A stretch of DNA of 32,220 nucleotides from a virus. A model generated the notes under the pieces. The model made no database searches. It was not told the DNA's origin and saw only the letters and a list, made by a program, of their open reading frames with translations. Position numbers and translations under genes: made by a program. Positions 10,127 through 19,951 of this stretch are shown here, piece by piece; the first letter of the stretch is position 1; the number at the start of each line of letters is the position of its first letter. Location: positions 1 to 32,220 of the IMG/VR virus record IMGVR_UViG_3300005909_000078; one strand, 5' to 3'.

Positions 10127-11476
10127 TTAATTTAGTTTAGTACTTATTCATCAAGTTCTCCAGTACAAATCTCAGGATACGTCTGAATATAATTCTCATC
10201 CTCCCCCAATATCTCATCAATACCATTTTATTCTACATACGGAATCCTCCATATACATATCTGAACTATTTTTAAAAGATAGTCAATTAGTATCTAAAAC
10301 CCAATCATTAGATAGAGAGTAAATTTTAGAAGAACTTGAAACGGCTATATTTTCAGCCACGTAAAGACTATCAGACATAGCGACTAAATCGAATAAATTT
10401 ATAGTAAATACTTTCATAGTATTTCATAGAATTGTAGTAGTATTTCAATATATTTCTCCTGTAAAACTCCCATCATCCCAAAATCTTATCTTTGGAAGTC
10501 ATCCATCTATTTCAATTTTAATTGTTTCAGCCGTTCCACTTTCAGGATTATTCTTTTCATTAGTCAACATAAACATTAAATCTCCAGCGTCCAATAATAG
10601 CTGGTCATCCCCTAGGACTGCCTGTAAAAATCAGTCAGTAGTGAAAGAACTAGCTCATACTTCTCCCCTAAAGTAGGCATTTCATTCTGCCCCGTCTATT
10701 TCAAACGTTTTGACGTTAGTAGCATTATATCCCCTAAGTCAATTTTGGTCTATAACTACTCTTTGCCCACTTCAAGAACTTTCAGCAACACCAATATCGT
10801 TTGTGCTAAGCCAATTTATATATCTACTTCAAGAATTTAAAGCACTCAAAGACCTTACCGCTCCATCATCTCTTACAGATACCCAAGCAGTCCCATTATA
10901 TCTATATGTTTTATTTCCGTCGTCTATATCTATCCACAAATCTCAGGTCGTTACTCCTATAGTGGGTGCGGAATTTTGATAAGAACTTATAACGTCTTTA
11001 ACTGCCAAAGCTCCAGCGTCTGATATAGCTGTTATGGTAAAAGTTCATAAAACTGTAGTATCTCAGTCTAGTACTATGTTTTTTCACTCTATAGTAACCG
11101 TTCATCAGTTTATAGCACTAACTACAACACTAGCTTTTTCTCCGTCAGTATCGGAAACTCTTAACGCTATTTCTCCAGCTGTCAACGTTATAGCCGAAGA
11201 ATTGTCAGAAATATCTATAACATTTAAAGCTATTTGTTCAGCTGTCAACGTTATAGCCGAAGAATTGTCAGAAATATCTGTAACATTTAAAGCTATTTGT
11301 TCAGCACTAACTACAATACTTGCCGTATTTCAATTTATATCAGAAACTACCTTATTCCATCACAAAAAACTAGTACCTCAATTCATCATCTCTTCATTGA
11401 TTCAAGGTATATTATTTATATCTTCCTCTTTCGGGTCTACGTTCAAATAGTCTACAACTTTAATTTCATTTTTCAT
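10127..11476 (-). CDS. Tail-tip/fibre-like structural protein, 449 aa
   Basis: ATG at 11476, inside the last codons of the previous gene (17-base overlap), to TAA at 10127. Residues about 50-110 hold three copies of a 21-residue unit (TAEQIALNVTDISDNSSAIT type), the pattern seen in central tail and host-specificity proteins of many phages. A segment near residue 170 reads GVTTGDLWIDIDDGNKTYRY, another motif frequent in such proteins. The remainder looks beta-rich and ends in a Gly/Trp-rich tail with many UGA codons. Together these suggest a tail-tip or fibre component that contacts the cell surface. The exact fold is not assigned. Confidence 0.7.
11176..11301. repeat. Two near-identical tandem 63-bp direct repeats
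   Basis: Copies at 11176-11238 and 11239-11301 differ at one base, which changes Thr to Ile in the encoded 21-residue unit. A third, diverged unit follows in the protein. Near-identity of two copies beside a diverged one implies a recent duplication. Confidence 0.9.
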
Positions 11477-12878
11477 TGTAAAGCATCTCACAAGATAAAA
11501 GCTCAGGACTAGTCGTTTCTTCTGTTGTAATGATTTCTATCTTAATTTCAACATAATTAAACTCTTCTAGATACTTTTTTATTGATAAGTTGTTTTTTTT
11601 GTTGTCGTAAAAGGTCGTAGAAGTTATTGTATCTATAATCGTCCAAGTTGCACCGAAATCTTGTTTAGTATAAATTTTTATACTTTGGTCTGCTGTAAGC
11701 TGCTTAATTAAAGTTGCTATTTCTATCCCTGTTTTTATCTTTCTTTCACTCTTTCAAATAAATACTCTAGTTTCTAATACTCCATCTAATTGATATAAAG
11801 ACGTATCTATTTTATAAATAAACTTACTTCAATTATTTATACTAAAATATAAAACATCTCAAAGCGTTATCATACAACCAATATATTTTATATCATCTTT
11901 AAAATATGCTTTAGATAATACCTCGTTATATTTATCATTTTTATTACCATAAATACTTATTCCATCCACTCATCAAATTGCTATTTTTCCATCGTATATA
12001 GTCATAACTTTAGGGTTTAAACTATACTCAACCTCAATTAAGTCAATATCTTTATATCAATTAGTTTTGTATAAACTTCATTTACTTAAAAAATATTCTT
12101 CTCATCACTTTATAATAAAAGAATTTATAATCTTTCAGTTTTTATCTATTATTTCATTAGGATAGCCTGCTATAGTATCCCAGTAAAATATAGAGCTACT
12201 ATTTATCTCAAAAGATTCTATAGTAACTATTCTCATAACTGCCCCATGCATAACCATTTCCCTTATTTTGTTTTCTATAGATATAGATAAAACTGGGTCT
12301 AAACTTCAAGCGTTCCAAGTGTCAGCAGTATCTATAGAATTAACCTCGTAACCGTCTCAAATATATAAAGTCTTACCATATACTACCATAGGATGAATAG
12401 CGTCGTCTTCTCATATATCAAAGGTCTTATAAGCCACTATTCATCCAGTTATATCTGAATTAGCATCTAAAGTAGATAAGCCAGCTCTATATAATTTAGT
12501 TCTTGTACTCCACCGTATATAATCATTAAAAACCACACAACTTCAAATTTCACTACCTAATTCAGCTCCCGTATAAATCTTATACCATATTCCGTCATCC
12601 TCATTTAGTTTCCGTATCTCTTCCGTCTTTGTGAAAAAATACAAGTCATTTCTTTCCCTGTAAGTTGTACCATCCCAATATCAAGGAACTATACAAGCAC
12701 AAGCCCCTATTCATCCAGTTGCTACCTCTTCCACCATTTTATGAGATAATTTTACAGATTTAGAACTAGAAAAAATATCTAAATTCTTAATAACCTGAAA
12801 AGATTTTGGTAGACCTGTAAATTCATCGTCTGATATTCATCCAGTCGCTCCTGAAAATATTGGATTTATACTAGTCAT
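11460..12878 (-). CDS. Phage structural (tail) protein, 472 aa
   Basis: ATG at 12878, sharing its A with the stop of the upstream adaptor gene (TAATG), to TAA at 11460. No named family is recognised. The protein is dominated by short beta segments ending in aromatic or Gly residues (for example VYGKTLYIGDGYEVNSI and DVLYFSINNGSKFIYKI). This looks like a beta-propeller or beta-helix repeat, as in tail or nozzle proteins of short-tailed phages. There is no signal peptide or membrane segment. Its position between the head-tail adaptor and a tail-tip-like protein supports a tail or nozzle role. UGA codons sit at repeated Gly positions of these beta turns. Confidence 0.65.
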
Positions 12879-13795
12879 TATTCAAGATAAGTTACGTCAG
12901 GTAAAACTTCAACCCCCTCTTCTATTACCCTATTTGTAAGCATAGATAGAGCCTCATCTCTAAGACTTTCGTAGTCAGCTTTAGCTATATTCGCCTCGTT
13001 AAACATTTTTCTTCTTTTAAAAATTCTCCGTTGTAGACCCATCTCTATAACGTCTAGATATTGCCAAGGAATACCTATATCGGACTGTAGTGTAGTTAAT
13101 GCGACATCAGGCAAATCAGCTATGTATTCAATTCTTAACCCGTTTGTTACATATTCTTCTTCCGCCAAAACTGGATACACAAAAATACCATTACCAGCTA
13201 CCCTAAACTTTGGATAAGCCTGTAGTTCGTTTTCCCTCATATATCTTTCTCCTTGTCAGTTCTGTGCTATGATAGTTTCTCTCATTGGTATATATTCCCC
13301 TAATACGTCTTTTGTTAACAATAGGTTTCAATTCGTCAATGAATCAAGCCCAGTTACTAGTGTAAATACTAATCATTCTACAGTGATAGTTGCTACTTCA
13401 TCTTCTAACAATAATTTTCCCTGCATATCATAAAATTTTACAGTAGTTCATACAACTAAATCACTCCAAGAATTTGATAGAGTTATAGTCTTAGTTCCTG
13501 ATACGTACGATTCTATTTTTATTGAATCATTTTCATACTTCGCACTAATCACATTTATTTTTTTTAATCATCATATCGCAGAAGTTGACAAAGGTAGAAT
13601 ATATTGTACTTGCGATATTTTTAAATCAGTATAGGAAACTCTATGGAAAAAGTCTTCATCCACAAAGGAAACTATCATATTCTCAAAATTATGTATAATC
13701 TTGTTTAAATCTTTCAAAGCCACGGCATTAGTATAAGCGTTTTCACTTATTATATCAGCCCTTGCATCATCTATTAAGTCTTCTACTGTTGCCAT
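12878..13795 (-). CDS. Head-tail adaptor-like protein, 305 aa
   Basis: ATG at 13795 to TAA at 12878-12880. The N-terminal segment (VEDLIDDARADIISENAY, then a helix around KDLNKIIHNFENMIVSF, then a beta segment VQYILP near residue 70) follows the pattern of phage head-tail connector or adaptor proteins: helix, Leu/Asn-rich helix, aromatic loop, YxLP. The centre is beta-rich. The C-terminal 110 residues are helical and acidic. It comes two genes after the major capsid protein and just before tail-type proteins, the usual place for an adaptor. The family assignment rests on pattern and gene order, not on a diagnostic motif. It has no upstream Shine-Dalgarno sequence. Confidence 0.6.
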
Positions 13796-13825
13796 ATTTT
13801 AATATTAAGATATAAACTCTTTAGT

Positions 13826-13853
13826 TAGATGGACGAAGTAAGTCGTCCATCTA
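13826..13853. other. Perfect 11-bp inverted repeat (hairpin)
   Basis: TAGATGGACGA (13826-13836) and its exact complement (13843-13853) flank a 6-base loop, in the gap between the 153-aa gene and the adaptor gene. No U tract follows on either strand, so it is not a standard terminator. It could be a processing or stability hairpin, or a protein-binding site. Confidence 0.8.
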
Positions 13854-13862
13854 GTCAAGAAT

Positions 13863-14324
13863 TTAAGCTTGTACCATATTTGGATATACCACACCATTCA
13901 TATTTACGTATACTGCTACTGGAACTACTGTAGCATCATCTAAGGCAGTCGTACCTCAAACAAAACTTCCAGTCCCTGTAGGACTTATAAGCGTAAAACC
14001 AATTACTACATAATTAGTGCTAATTTCAGGAAAAACCATAGCTCCTAGAGTAGCCCCTGCGGTTCACATAGTAGTACCTAAAGTCCCTGTAGCTTTATCA
14101 AAATAATGCACAAATACATTGAAAGTATCTGTTAGTATTGTTCCCGATAGAACTGCAACATCTCCAGCAGATTCTACAGATAAAACTCCGCCTTTTGCGT
14201 AATACATAGCATTAGTAGTTTTTGGAACTGTTCCACCTCCTGCTTTTATTACTAATCCTCAACTATTAAGAATTCATTCTTCAACTCCTAGCAGTCCTGC
14301 TAAGTCTTCGTGTTCTTTAATCAT
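13863..14324 (-). CDS. Small capsid-associated protein, 153 aa (possible head decoration)
   Basis: ATG at 14324 to TAA at 13863. The family is not recognised. After a short acidic N-terminus (EHEDLAGLLGVEE) the protein is Ala/Gly/Thr/Val-rich and probably all beta, with few charged residues, as in head decoration or fibre-shaft proteins. It lies immediately after the major capsid gene and its terminator, and before a hairpin. Its gene order (capsid, this gene, adaptor) suits a decoration or stabilising protein, but that is an inference. Only four UGA codons are used against many GGN, similar to the capsid gene, hinting at high expression. Confidence 0.6.
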
Positions 14325-14344
14325 TTTATAATAATATTTACATT

Positions 14345-14375
14345 AATAAAGAAAGAGGGGCTATAACTCCCCTCT
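14345..14375 (-). terminator. Rho-independent terminator after major capsid gene
   Basis: On the minus strand AGAGGGG pairs with CCCCTCT around an 8-base loop, followed by TTCTTTATTA. It begins about 15 bases after the tandem stops of the capsid gene. It may be partial, setting capsid mRNA above the downstream tail genes. Confidence 0.75.
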
Positions 14376-14389
14376 AATTAACTTGCCTA

Positions 14390-15355
14390 CTACTGAGGAG
14401 CAGGGTTAAAGTCAGATACATAGTTCACACTAGCCGATGTTTCTATAATCAATAGAGAATCGTTGTTAAGTATTACAGTTCAGAAAGCCACTTTTGAACC
14501 AACCTTAACTCTTTGAGCCAATGGGTCTGAATCACTAGAAACTCTAGGAGTTATGTAGTTCTTCAAACTTTGGAACTCTGATACTCAGAAAGAACCTGCA
14601 CCGAAGAAGAAGTTAGGATATACAGTAACTGTACTAGCTAACGGTCTTACAAACGGATTTTGCATTACTCTGATACCATTTAACGCTCCGATTTCTCCTT
14701 TGAAAATCTTCTCAGGAGTAACGTATTTGTTAGCCTCTAACCAACCTTTAGCATCTGTATCTATTCTCAAATCATAGATAACATTTTGACTAAATACACC
14801 TAAATAATATCCGTCAATTCTAGGACTTGCTTTAGCTGTCAAGAAAGTATCAGCCTTTACTAGGTCTAATCCAGTCAAAACATCTGTAGCGTCTATAGTA
14901 GCCCTGCTTGTAGCGTCCCCACCATAAAGAGTATTTATATTTCCTGATAATAGATTATCTTGAATTATAGTATCTATAATTCTACCCATATTCTTACCGA
15001 TTTCAGAACCAGCTCAAAGGATAAAATTGATAGGCTGTTTGTCTACTAACATATCTGCTAACGTTACGTACATCCCGTATTGTGTAGCTGTCATAGTAAT
15101 AGTACTAGCGTCAAAAGATATATTAGACGGAGTAACTCACTCAGTCAATATACTTTGTGCTGGAGTTTGTAGTAATCTACCAAATCTAGCCCACATCATA
15201 GTATTAGTTTTGTCAGACCACATAGGCTTTTCTCAAAGTCCGTAGAAGTACATAGACGGCTCAAAGTTTTGTAGAACCTTTTCGTTTAGTGTAGTTTGCA
15301 ATAGTGTACCACTTCCTCACGACTGGGCATTTGCCCTTGTAATTGTTTCACTCAT
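14390..15355 (-). CDS. Major capsid protein, N4-gp56-like, 321 aa
   Basis: ATG at 15355; the gene ends in two consecutive TAG stops (14390-14392 and 14387-14389). It forms the icosahedral shell. Features typical of the N4-gp56-type HK97-fold capsid group: an N-terminal segment leading to FARFGR-like MMWARFGRLL, TPAQSILTEGVTPS, then TATQYGMYVTLADM near residue 100, GSEIGKNMGRIIDTIIQDNL near 125, and a C-terminal EIGALNGIRVMQNPFV segment. Length is normal for the family. Neighbours are the Asp-rich scaffold upstream and a terminator downstream. By hand count only 6 of 27 Gly codons are UGA, far fewer than in other genes here, consistent with high expression. The first bases before ATG are AT-only with no Shine-Dalgarno. 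Confidence 0.85.
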
Positions 15356-15385
15356 TTTTTAATAAAGTATAGAATATAAAATCTC

Positions 15386-16171
15386 CTATATCTTTAGCTC
15401 TCCAGTTTTATGTTGTCTATTCAATTCATCTATCTTTTCCTTATGCGTCATCTTACTATAGTCAACTCATACTTTAGCTTTCCTAGGCATTCAATTTTTT
15501 CATAGTCTTTTCATCTTAACCTGTTTAGACTTCGCCGAATCTTTCTCGCTATCATCATTTCAAACTCATAATAACTTTCCAGCTTGTTCTAAATCTAGAG
15601 TAGGATGGGCTTTCAGTAATTTATCAACCTCTTTCATATCTACATCAGGATTCTTTTCTGTAAAAGAATTTCTTTCAGATTCTTCCATTAGTTTCATTTT
15701 CTCTTTAGCCATACCTTGTTCTACTCTTTTGTCAACTAATTCTTGTACCTTTTTCGGGTCGTTAGTTTCTTTCATTTCTTCAATTTCATTCGCTAACTTG
15801 TCAGCTCTAGCTTTCTCTTTGTAGAATGCTCTTCTGTCTTTCTTAGATGTTTTTTTATCGCTGGTGTCATTACTTCCATCGCCATCATCCGAATCGTCGT
15901 CTGAGTTATCATCGTCGCCGTCATCACTGTCATCCCCCTTATCTTTATCGTCTTTGTCATCCTCGTCTTTGTTGTCATCATCTTCGTCATCTGAATCGTC
16001 GCCGTCGCTACTATCAGAATCGTCGTCAGAATCATCGTCTGAATCTACTAGCTTTTCCTCATCAGGGTTTTCTATTCCTAATAAATCATTTGCTTCTTGA
16101 CTCATTTGTTCAATTTGTTCTTCTGAGAATCATTCAGTTACTCACTGAGTTCAATTCATATTCATTTTCAT
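15386..16171 (-). CDS. Capsid scaffolding protein with Asp-rich domain, 261 aa
   Basis: ATG at 16171 (two more ATG follow within five codons: MKMNMN), TAG at 15386-15388. After about 40 residues comes a stretch of roughly 65 residues that is almost only Asp, Ser, Glu and Lys (residues 48-115). Then comes a charged helix (KKDRRAFYKEKARADKLANE to about residue 190), an EKNPDVDMKEVDKLLKAHP segment and a basic C-terminus. A long helix with a basic C-terminal tail, directly upstream of the capsid gene, is the normal pattern for scaffolding proteins. The Asp-rich block is unusually long. The opposite strand shows long open Ser-rich frames here only because of this low complexity. Confidence 0.75.
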
Positions 16172-16244
16172 TTTAATAATCAATTAAGTGTTAAAACAGT
16201 TTCACTTTCTGCAAGGTATTTTTTTCAAGAGGTACATACTCCTC

Positions 16245-16598
16245 CTAACTTATATCAAATTGCATTCATAATATTTTACCATCTTCATCATAATATTCCT
16301 CCAAATCCTTAGGAATATCCTGAACCCTCTTAGACATCATAACAAATACTTTCAGTACGTCATCTATAGTAAGATTCATGGCTTTTGGACTAATTTCCAA
16401 CAACTTGCTCTGGTATTCCTGTTCAGTCTGTTTCAATATCTCCATCACTATTGCCCATCCTTGATTCTGCTCTAGGCTCTGAATTGCCATTCTCCTCTGT
16501 TGCATTATCTGTGCTGTCATTACTTCATCGTCTAGCAAGTGGTCAAGTTGTTCATCCTCCAACAAGTCCAACTCAGTCAATTCCTCATTGTTCCCCAT
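16245..16598 (-). CDS. Hypothetical helical protein, 117 aa, overlapping the gene upstream
   Basis: ATG at 16598 (TTG at 16604 is possible, preceded by an in-frame TAG) to TAG at 16245. The family is not recognised. The sequence is acidic and helical: ELTELDLLEDEQLDHLLDD, then MTAQIMQQRRMAIQSLEQNQ, then a segment around NLTIDDVLKVFVMMSK. No membrane segment. Its first 209 bases overlap the 3' end of the preceding gene in another frame. Within the overlap Leu is mostly TTG and Glu often GAG, unlike the TTA/GAA of the rest of the window, which suggests constraint from the second frame. It sits between portal and scaffold genes and is probably a minor head-assembly protein. Confidence 0.6.
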
Positions 16599-17277
16599 CT
16601 CCAATAGTGTTAGCTTCTAAATCTTCTTTTTCCTCCATTATTTTACCTATAGATTCCGCTCTATGTTCCCATGATGGAATATCATTACCTATACTATTAG
16701 ATGAATCAATTTTAGCTTGATTTTCTATTGTTGCTGTAGTATCAACAGTGCTATCTCATTCCTCATCCTTGTGTAATTCTAGAACTGCCTTAGCGTTAGC
16801 TATTTCTTTTTCCTTAGCTCTTTGTCTGTTAGCTTTTTCCATAATATCCATAGCTTTAACCGACTTTGAATCAATACCTTTAGTCATTGCTAAATATTGT
16901 TTGTGTTCTGCGATTATTCTAACTGAATTGTCAAGCATAGGCTGTCATAATTTTTCGTGTACCTGTACTATGAAATTACTATGAGCTGGACTTAATCACT
17001 TCACAACGTGCCGACCTAAGTCATTCAATTGTCTTTCTTGTAGTCCATACATTTCCATAATTTTACTTATAGCCACTATGTAAGGAACTTTCTTCGCAAA
17101 AGCTCTTTTTGATTCGTCAGCCAATACGTAACCTTTCATATCAGTTTCTTTTGGGTCTAATCATACCTCTATCATTGCTACATTGATTCCAGCCTTTTTA
17201 AGTTTCTCTGTGTCATAGATAGATGTTGCCTTTCATTGATTCAAACTATCTAGAGCGTCCCTAGTTACTATTGTCAT
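16390..17277 (-). CDS. Hypothetical protein, 295 aa, of the head-assembly cluster
   Basis: ATG at 17277, overlapping the previous gene by 10 bases, to TAG at 16390-16392. The family is not recognised. Residues 1-150 look globular and helical (VPYIVAISKIMEMYGLQERQ, then RIIAEHKQYLAMTKGIDSK), and a coiled coil follows (EKANRQRAKEKEIANAKAV). From about residue 225 the protein becomes Gly/Ser/Asn/Glu-rich and disordered, and this tail is the part that overlaps the next gene. It could alternatively end in the other frame by a frameshift, giving a longer fusion; nothing at the overlap looks like a classical slippery site. Position between portal and scaffold suggests a role in head assembly. Confidence 0.6.
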
Positions 17278-17618
17278 TGAGATATGCTAGCTTTAAGAAA
17301 TAAAATTTGATTCTCGTAATACTCAATATCTTCTTTTGCGTCCCTCATATTACCTTTTACATTCATCACATTCACTTTCAATGATTTCCATTGATTCTCA
17401 TTTTGTACATTGTACTCAGCTAATTCCGTTCATTGTAGTTTAACCTTACCTAGTTCTATGCTAGCTATAGCTTTGTGATTCCTTTCTAATACTAAAGGAT
17501 TTCATCTAGCACTTACCACAGTATCAAGTAGTTTTACTTGTAGTTCAGTGATTTTAGTCTTCACTAACTCTACATCCATACACTCCATATTAAGAGTTAC
17601 TCCTTTGTCTAATTCCAT
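17268..17618 (-). CDS. Hypothetical protein, 116 aa, downstream of portal
   Basis: ATG at 17618, 30 bases after the portal stop, to TAG at 17268-17270. The family is not recognised. It appears as two long amphipathic helices (residues 15-60 and 75-112) separated by a short polar link, with almost no aromatic residues before the C-terminal YYENQILFLKASI. It has no signal peptide or membrane segment. It overlaps the next gene by 10 bases and shares an operon with the portal and scaffold genes, so a small head-assembly or portal-associated role is plausible. Three UGA codons, the last two codons before the stop being UGA and CAA. Confidence 0.65.
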
Positions 17619-17647
17619 TGTTTATTTAATAATATAATAAAACTTAT

Positions 17648-19663
17648 TTAAGTTCCCACATCTTGAAGACTTACTCAACTATTTTCTTTAGCATTATTTT
17701 GTATAACTCCATTCCCCATCTGCTGTTGCATTTGATTTAATCATCATCCACTTCATCACATCGCTTGTTGTTGCATTGCCTGAGCCTGTTGTTTCTCTCT
17801 CTGTCAGGATAATATATAGGCTTGCGTTCTTTCCTCTATTGCATTTTCCTTAGCTTTGTTATCTTTTGCTGTCTGATATATAACTAAATACGTTTGATGG
17901 TCTTCGTTAATATCTGTTATCTTACTTAATCTTTCGTTATTGTCAAGTAAAGATAGATTTAATTTCGCCTTTAGTTCCTCGGCTGTAGGTGGAACGTAGG
18001 TTAGAATAGTTCTTCTGTCTATTCAACTATATTGTAAAGATTTTCTTTTCAACATCCTTTTACTCACTACTGGAGTTTCAGGGTCTTGCATTAATACAGG
18101 ATATAATGCCATAAATTCCATTTTCTGTTGTTCTTCCTGTTGCTCCTTTTCTGATTTACTCATTACTTCTATAAATGGGTCTGTATTTCCTATAAATTCA
18201 TCCCTCTTAAGAGTATCAGCCTTTATTCAGAATCCTGTATTTAATCTTATAAATTTCTTTTGTGATTTAGGTAAGAAAGCTACATAAGAATTATACCACA
18301 AAGTCCAAAATGCTTTTTCTCCCCAGTTATTTATCTTATGTCATAGAACTAAGTTCATATTAGCGTTATGTTGTCAAGTCGTAACCTCTCTTGCTGTCAT
18401 TCCCGTTCCTCTTTGTCATCTATTTAGGGCGTCAATTGCTGTACTTGATTCTATTTGTTGCTGTATCATATTTTGCATTAATCCCGTATCAGGATTTATT
18501 CTATCTTGCTGGTCTACGTTATGAACAACGTTTCATAAAGACGCTCCTTGTAAGTACTTAGTATTAACCCCTATTCGTTTAGTTCATACGGTAGGATTAG
18601 TTAATGCCGACCTATTTCTTATTGCCCTGCTATCATATAGCCTAAGACCTCCTAAAGCTTCCTTAGTAGCTTTTATGATATTCAAATTAAACAATTTACT
18701 TAATGCTCTTTGTTTATCTTCTACAGTATCTCCTACACATAATCCAAATGGATTTCCTCTCTGAGGACTAAGATAATTTAGAATTACTGGAAAAGTAACT
18801 AGTTCGGCGTGTTCTTCTTGTTTCTTAGTGAATGCCATACATTTTTCCATCTTAACAATATTTCATCATTCATTAGTAAGAACCACTAAACACTTAACAC
18901 CGTTAAATATAGTAAATTGCTCTACGGCGTCAAAGTTTGTTATACCGTCATCTATGTTTTTAGCTACTCATATTCCTGCACTCTCAGACTGAGCTTGCTT
19001 GTTAGCTTCTATTTCAGGATTACCGTCTTTACTAGAAATTTTATCCACATTGAAATAACCTTGTTCAGGATATAATCTATCTTTATCTACCGTAATTTCA
19101 AATCACATATATCTAAATTTACTAGAATCTAGCCATCCCTTAGGGTCAGGCAACCAACTCATAGGTTCTCTATCGTCAAATATAGGTTGATTATTTATTT
19201 CTTCCCATCCTATTAATTGCCTGATTCCTAGCCCGTAAAAAAGCCTATCCCATTGGATTATATAATTCATTATTGCAAGATTCATAGCTGTTTGGTCAAA
19301 TTCTGCCACGTTCTGCACATTCTCACTTCTTTCATCATAAACTATATAGTCAAATCTACTGGAAAAACTCACAGTCATTTCATCAGAATAATACAAAGCT
19401 ATCATTACCGCCATTGTTATATATAGACTATTTATATCTACCTTATCAGGCTTCTTCATCTGATTATTATATAGTTTCAGTCTTCTTCTAAAAATATCTC
19501 TTCTAACGTTTACTACAGCTATAGACTGCGACACTTCGTTAGATATTTGAGCCTTTACATAATCCTCTGTTACTCCTAATTCTTTTAGCAATTCCTTATA
19601 TTCTTTCTTATTTTCTCTCTCCATAATGTTATCCTGTTCGTACCTTTGATTATCTAATTCCAT
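17648..19663 (-). CDS. Portal protein, 671 aa
   Basis: ATG at 19663 to TAA at 17648. It forms the dodecameric ring at the vertex through which DNA is packaged and ejected. The evidence is position (after large terminase, before scaffold and capsid), length and composition: an N-terminal charged helix, a mixed alpha/beta body with NYIIQWDRLFYGLGIR and PMSWLPDPKGWLD segments, a long segment with SSTAIDALNRGQRGTGMTAREV typical of the portal wing/stem of short-tailed phages (residues 420-445), and a Gln/Met-rich C-terminus (QAMQQQAMGGSGGGLNQMQQ). The N-terminal start is supported by the AT-rich leader. A terminator separates it from the terminase genes, so it may be transcribed from its own weak promoter in 19664-19714; a TTGATT at 19710-19715 is the only candidate -35 seen. 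Confidence 0.75.
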
Positions 19664-19714
19664 TGGGATTTAACAAGATATAAAAATTATTATTTAACTT
19701 ATATTTATTTGAAT

Positions 19715-19742
19715 CAAAAAAGCAAGAGAAAATATCTCTTGC
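19715..19742 (-). terminator. Rho-independent terminator after terminase genes
   Basis: On the minus strand GCAAGAGA pairs with TCTCTTGC around a 5-base loop, followed by a run of six T. It separates the terminase genes from the portal-to-tail genes. The 19664-19802 gap holds only this element and an AT-rich stretch. Confidence 0.85.
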
Positions 19743-19802
19743 TCTTCCGAACTCATTTCAATTCATATATACTACAAATATATTACTACAAAGACAGTAT
19801 AA

Positions 19803-19937
19803 CTATTTATTAAAATATTCCTCAAATATATTTAGTAGGTTATCATAATAATTATTGTCTATCTCTTTCTTGACTTCGTTCTTCCATTGTTTTTTATGAT
19901 ACCTATCCTCCTATCTCTTTATTGAACTTTTAGCCAT
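19803..19937 (-). pseudogene. Small gene interrupted by an in-frame TAG
   Basis: From ATG at 19937 the frame reads MAKSSIKR, then TAG (19911-19913), then EDRYHKKQWKNEVKKEID and about 17 more residues to TAG at 19803. The part after the first TAG has normal protein composition and no alternative in-frame start. It begins 15 bases after the large terminase stop and is followed by a terminator. A single substitution (for example TAT or TAC to TAG, restoring Tyr) would give a 44-residue basic protein. It may be a recent nonsense mutation, a sequencing error or a read-through gene. Function unknown. Confidence 0.45.
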
Positions 19938-19951
19938 AATAATAATTGTTA

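Noticed and set aside
15847-16176. Open frames on the plus strand and in a second minus frame over the scaffold gene
   Set aside because: They arise from the repetitive GAT/GAC codons of the Asp-rich block, which leaves several frames open.
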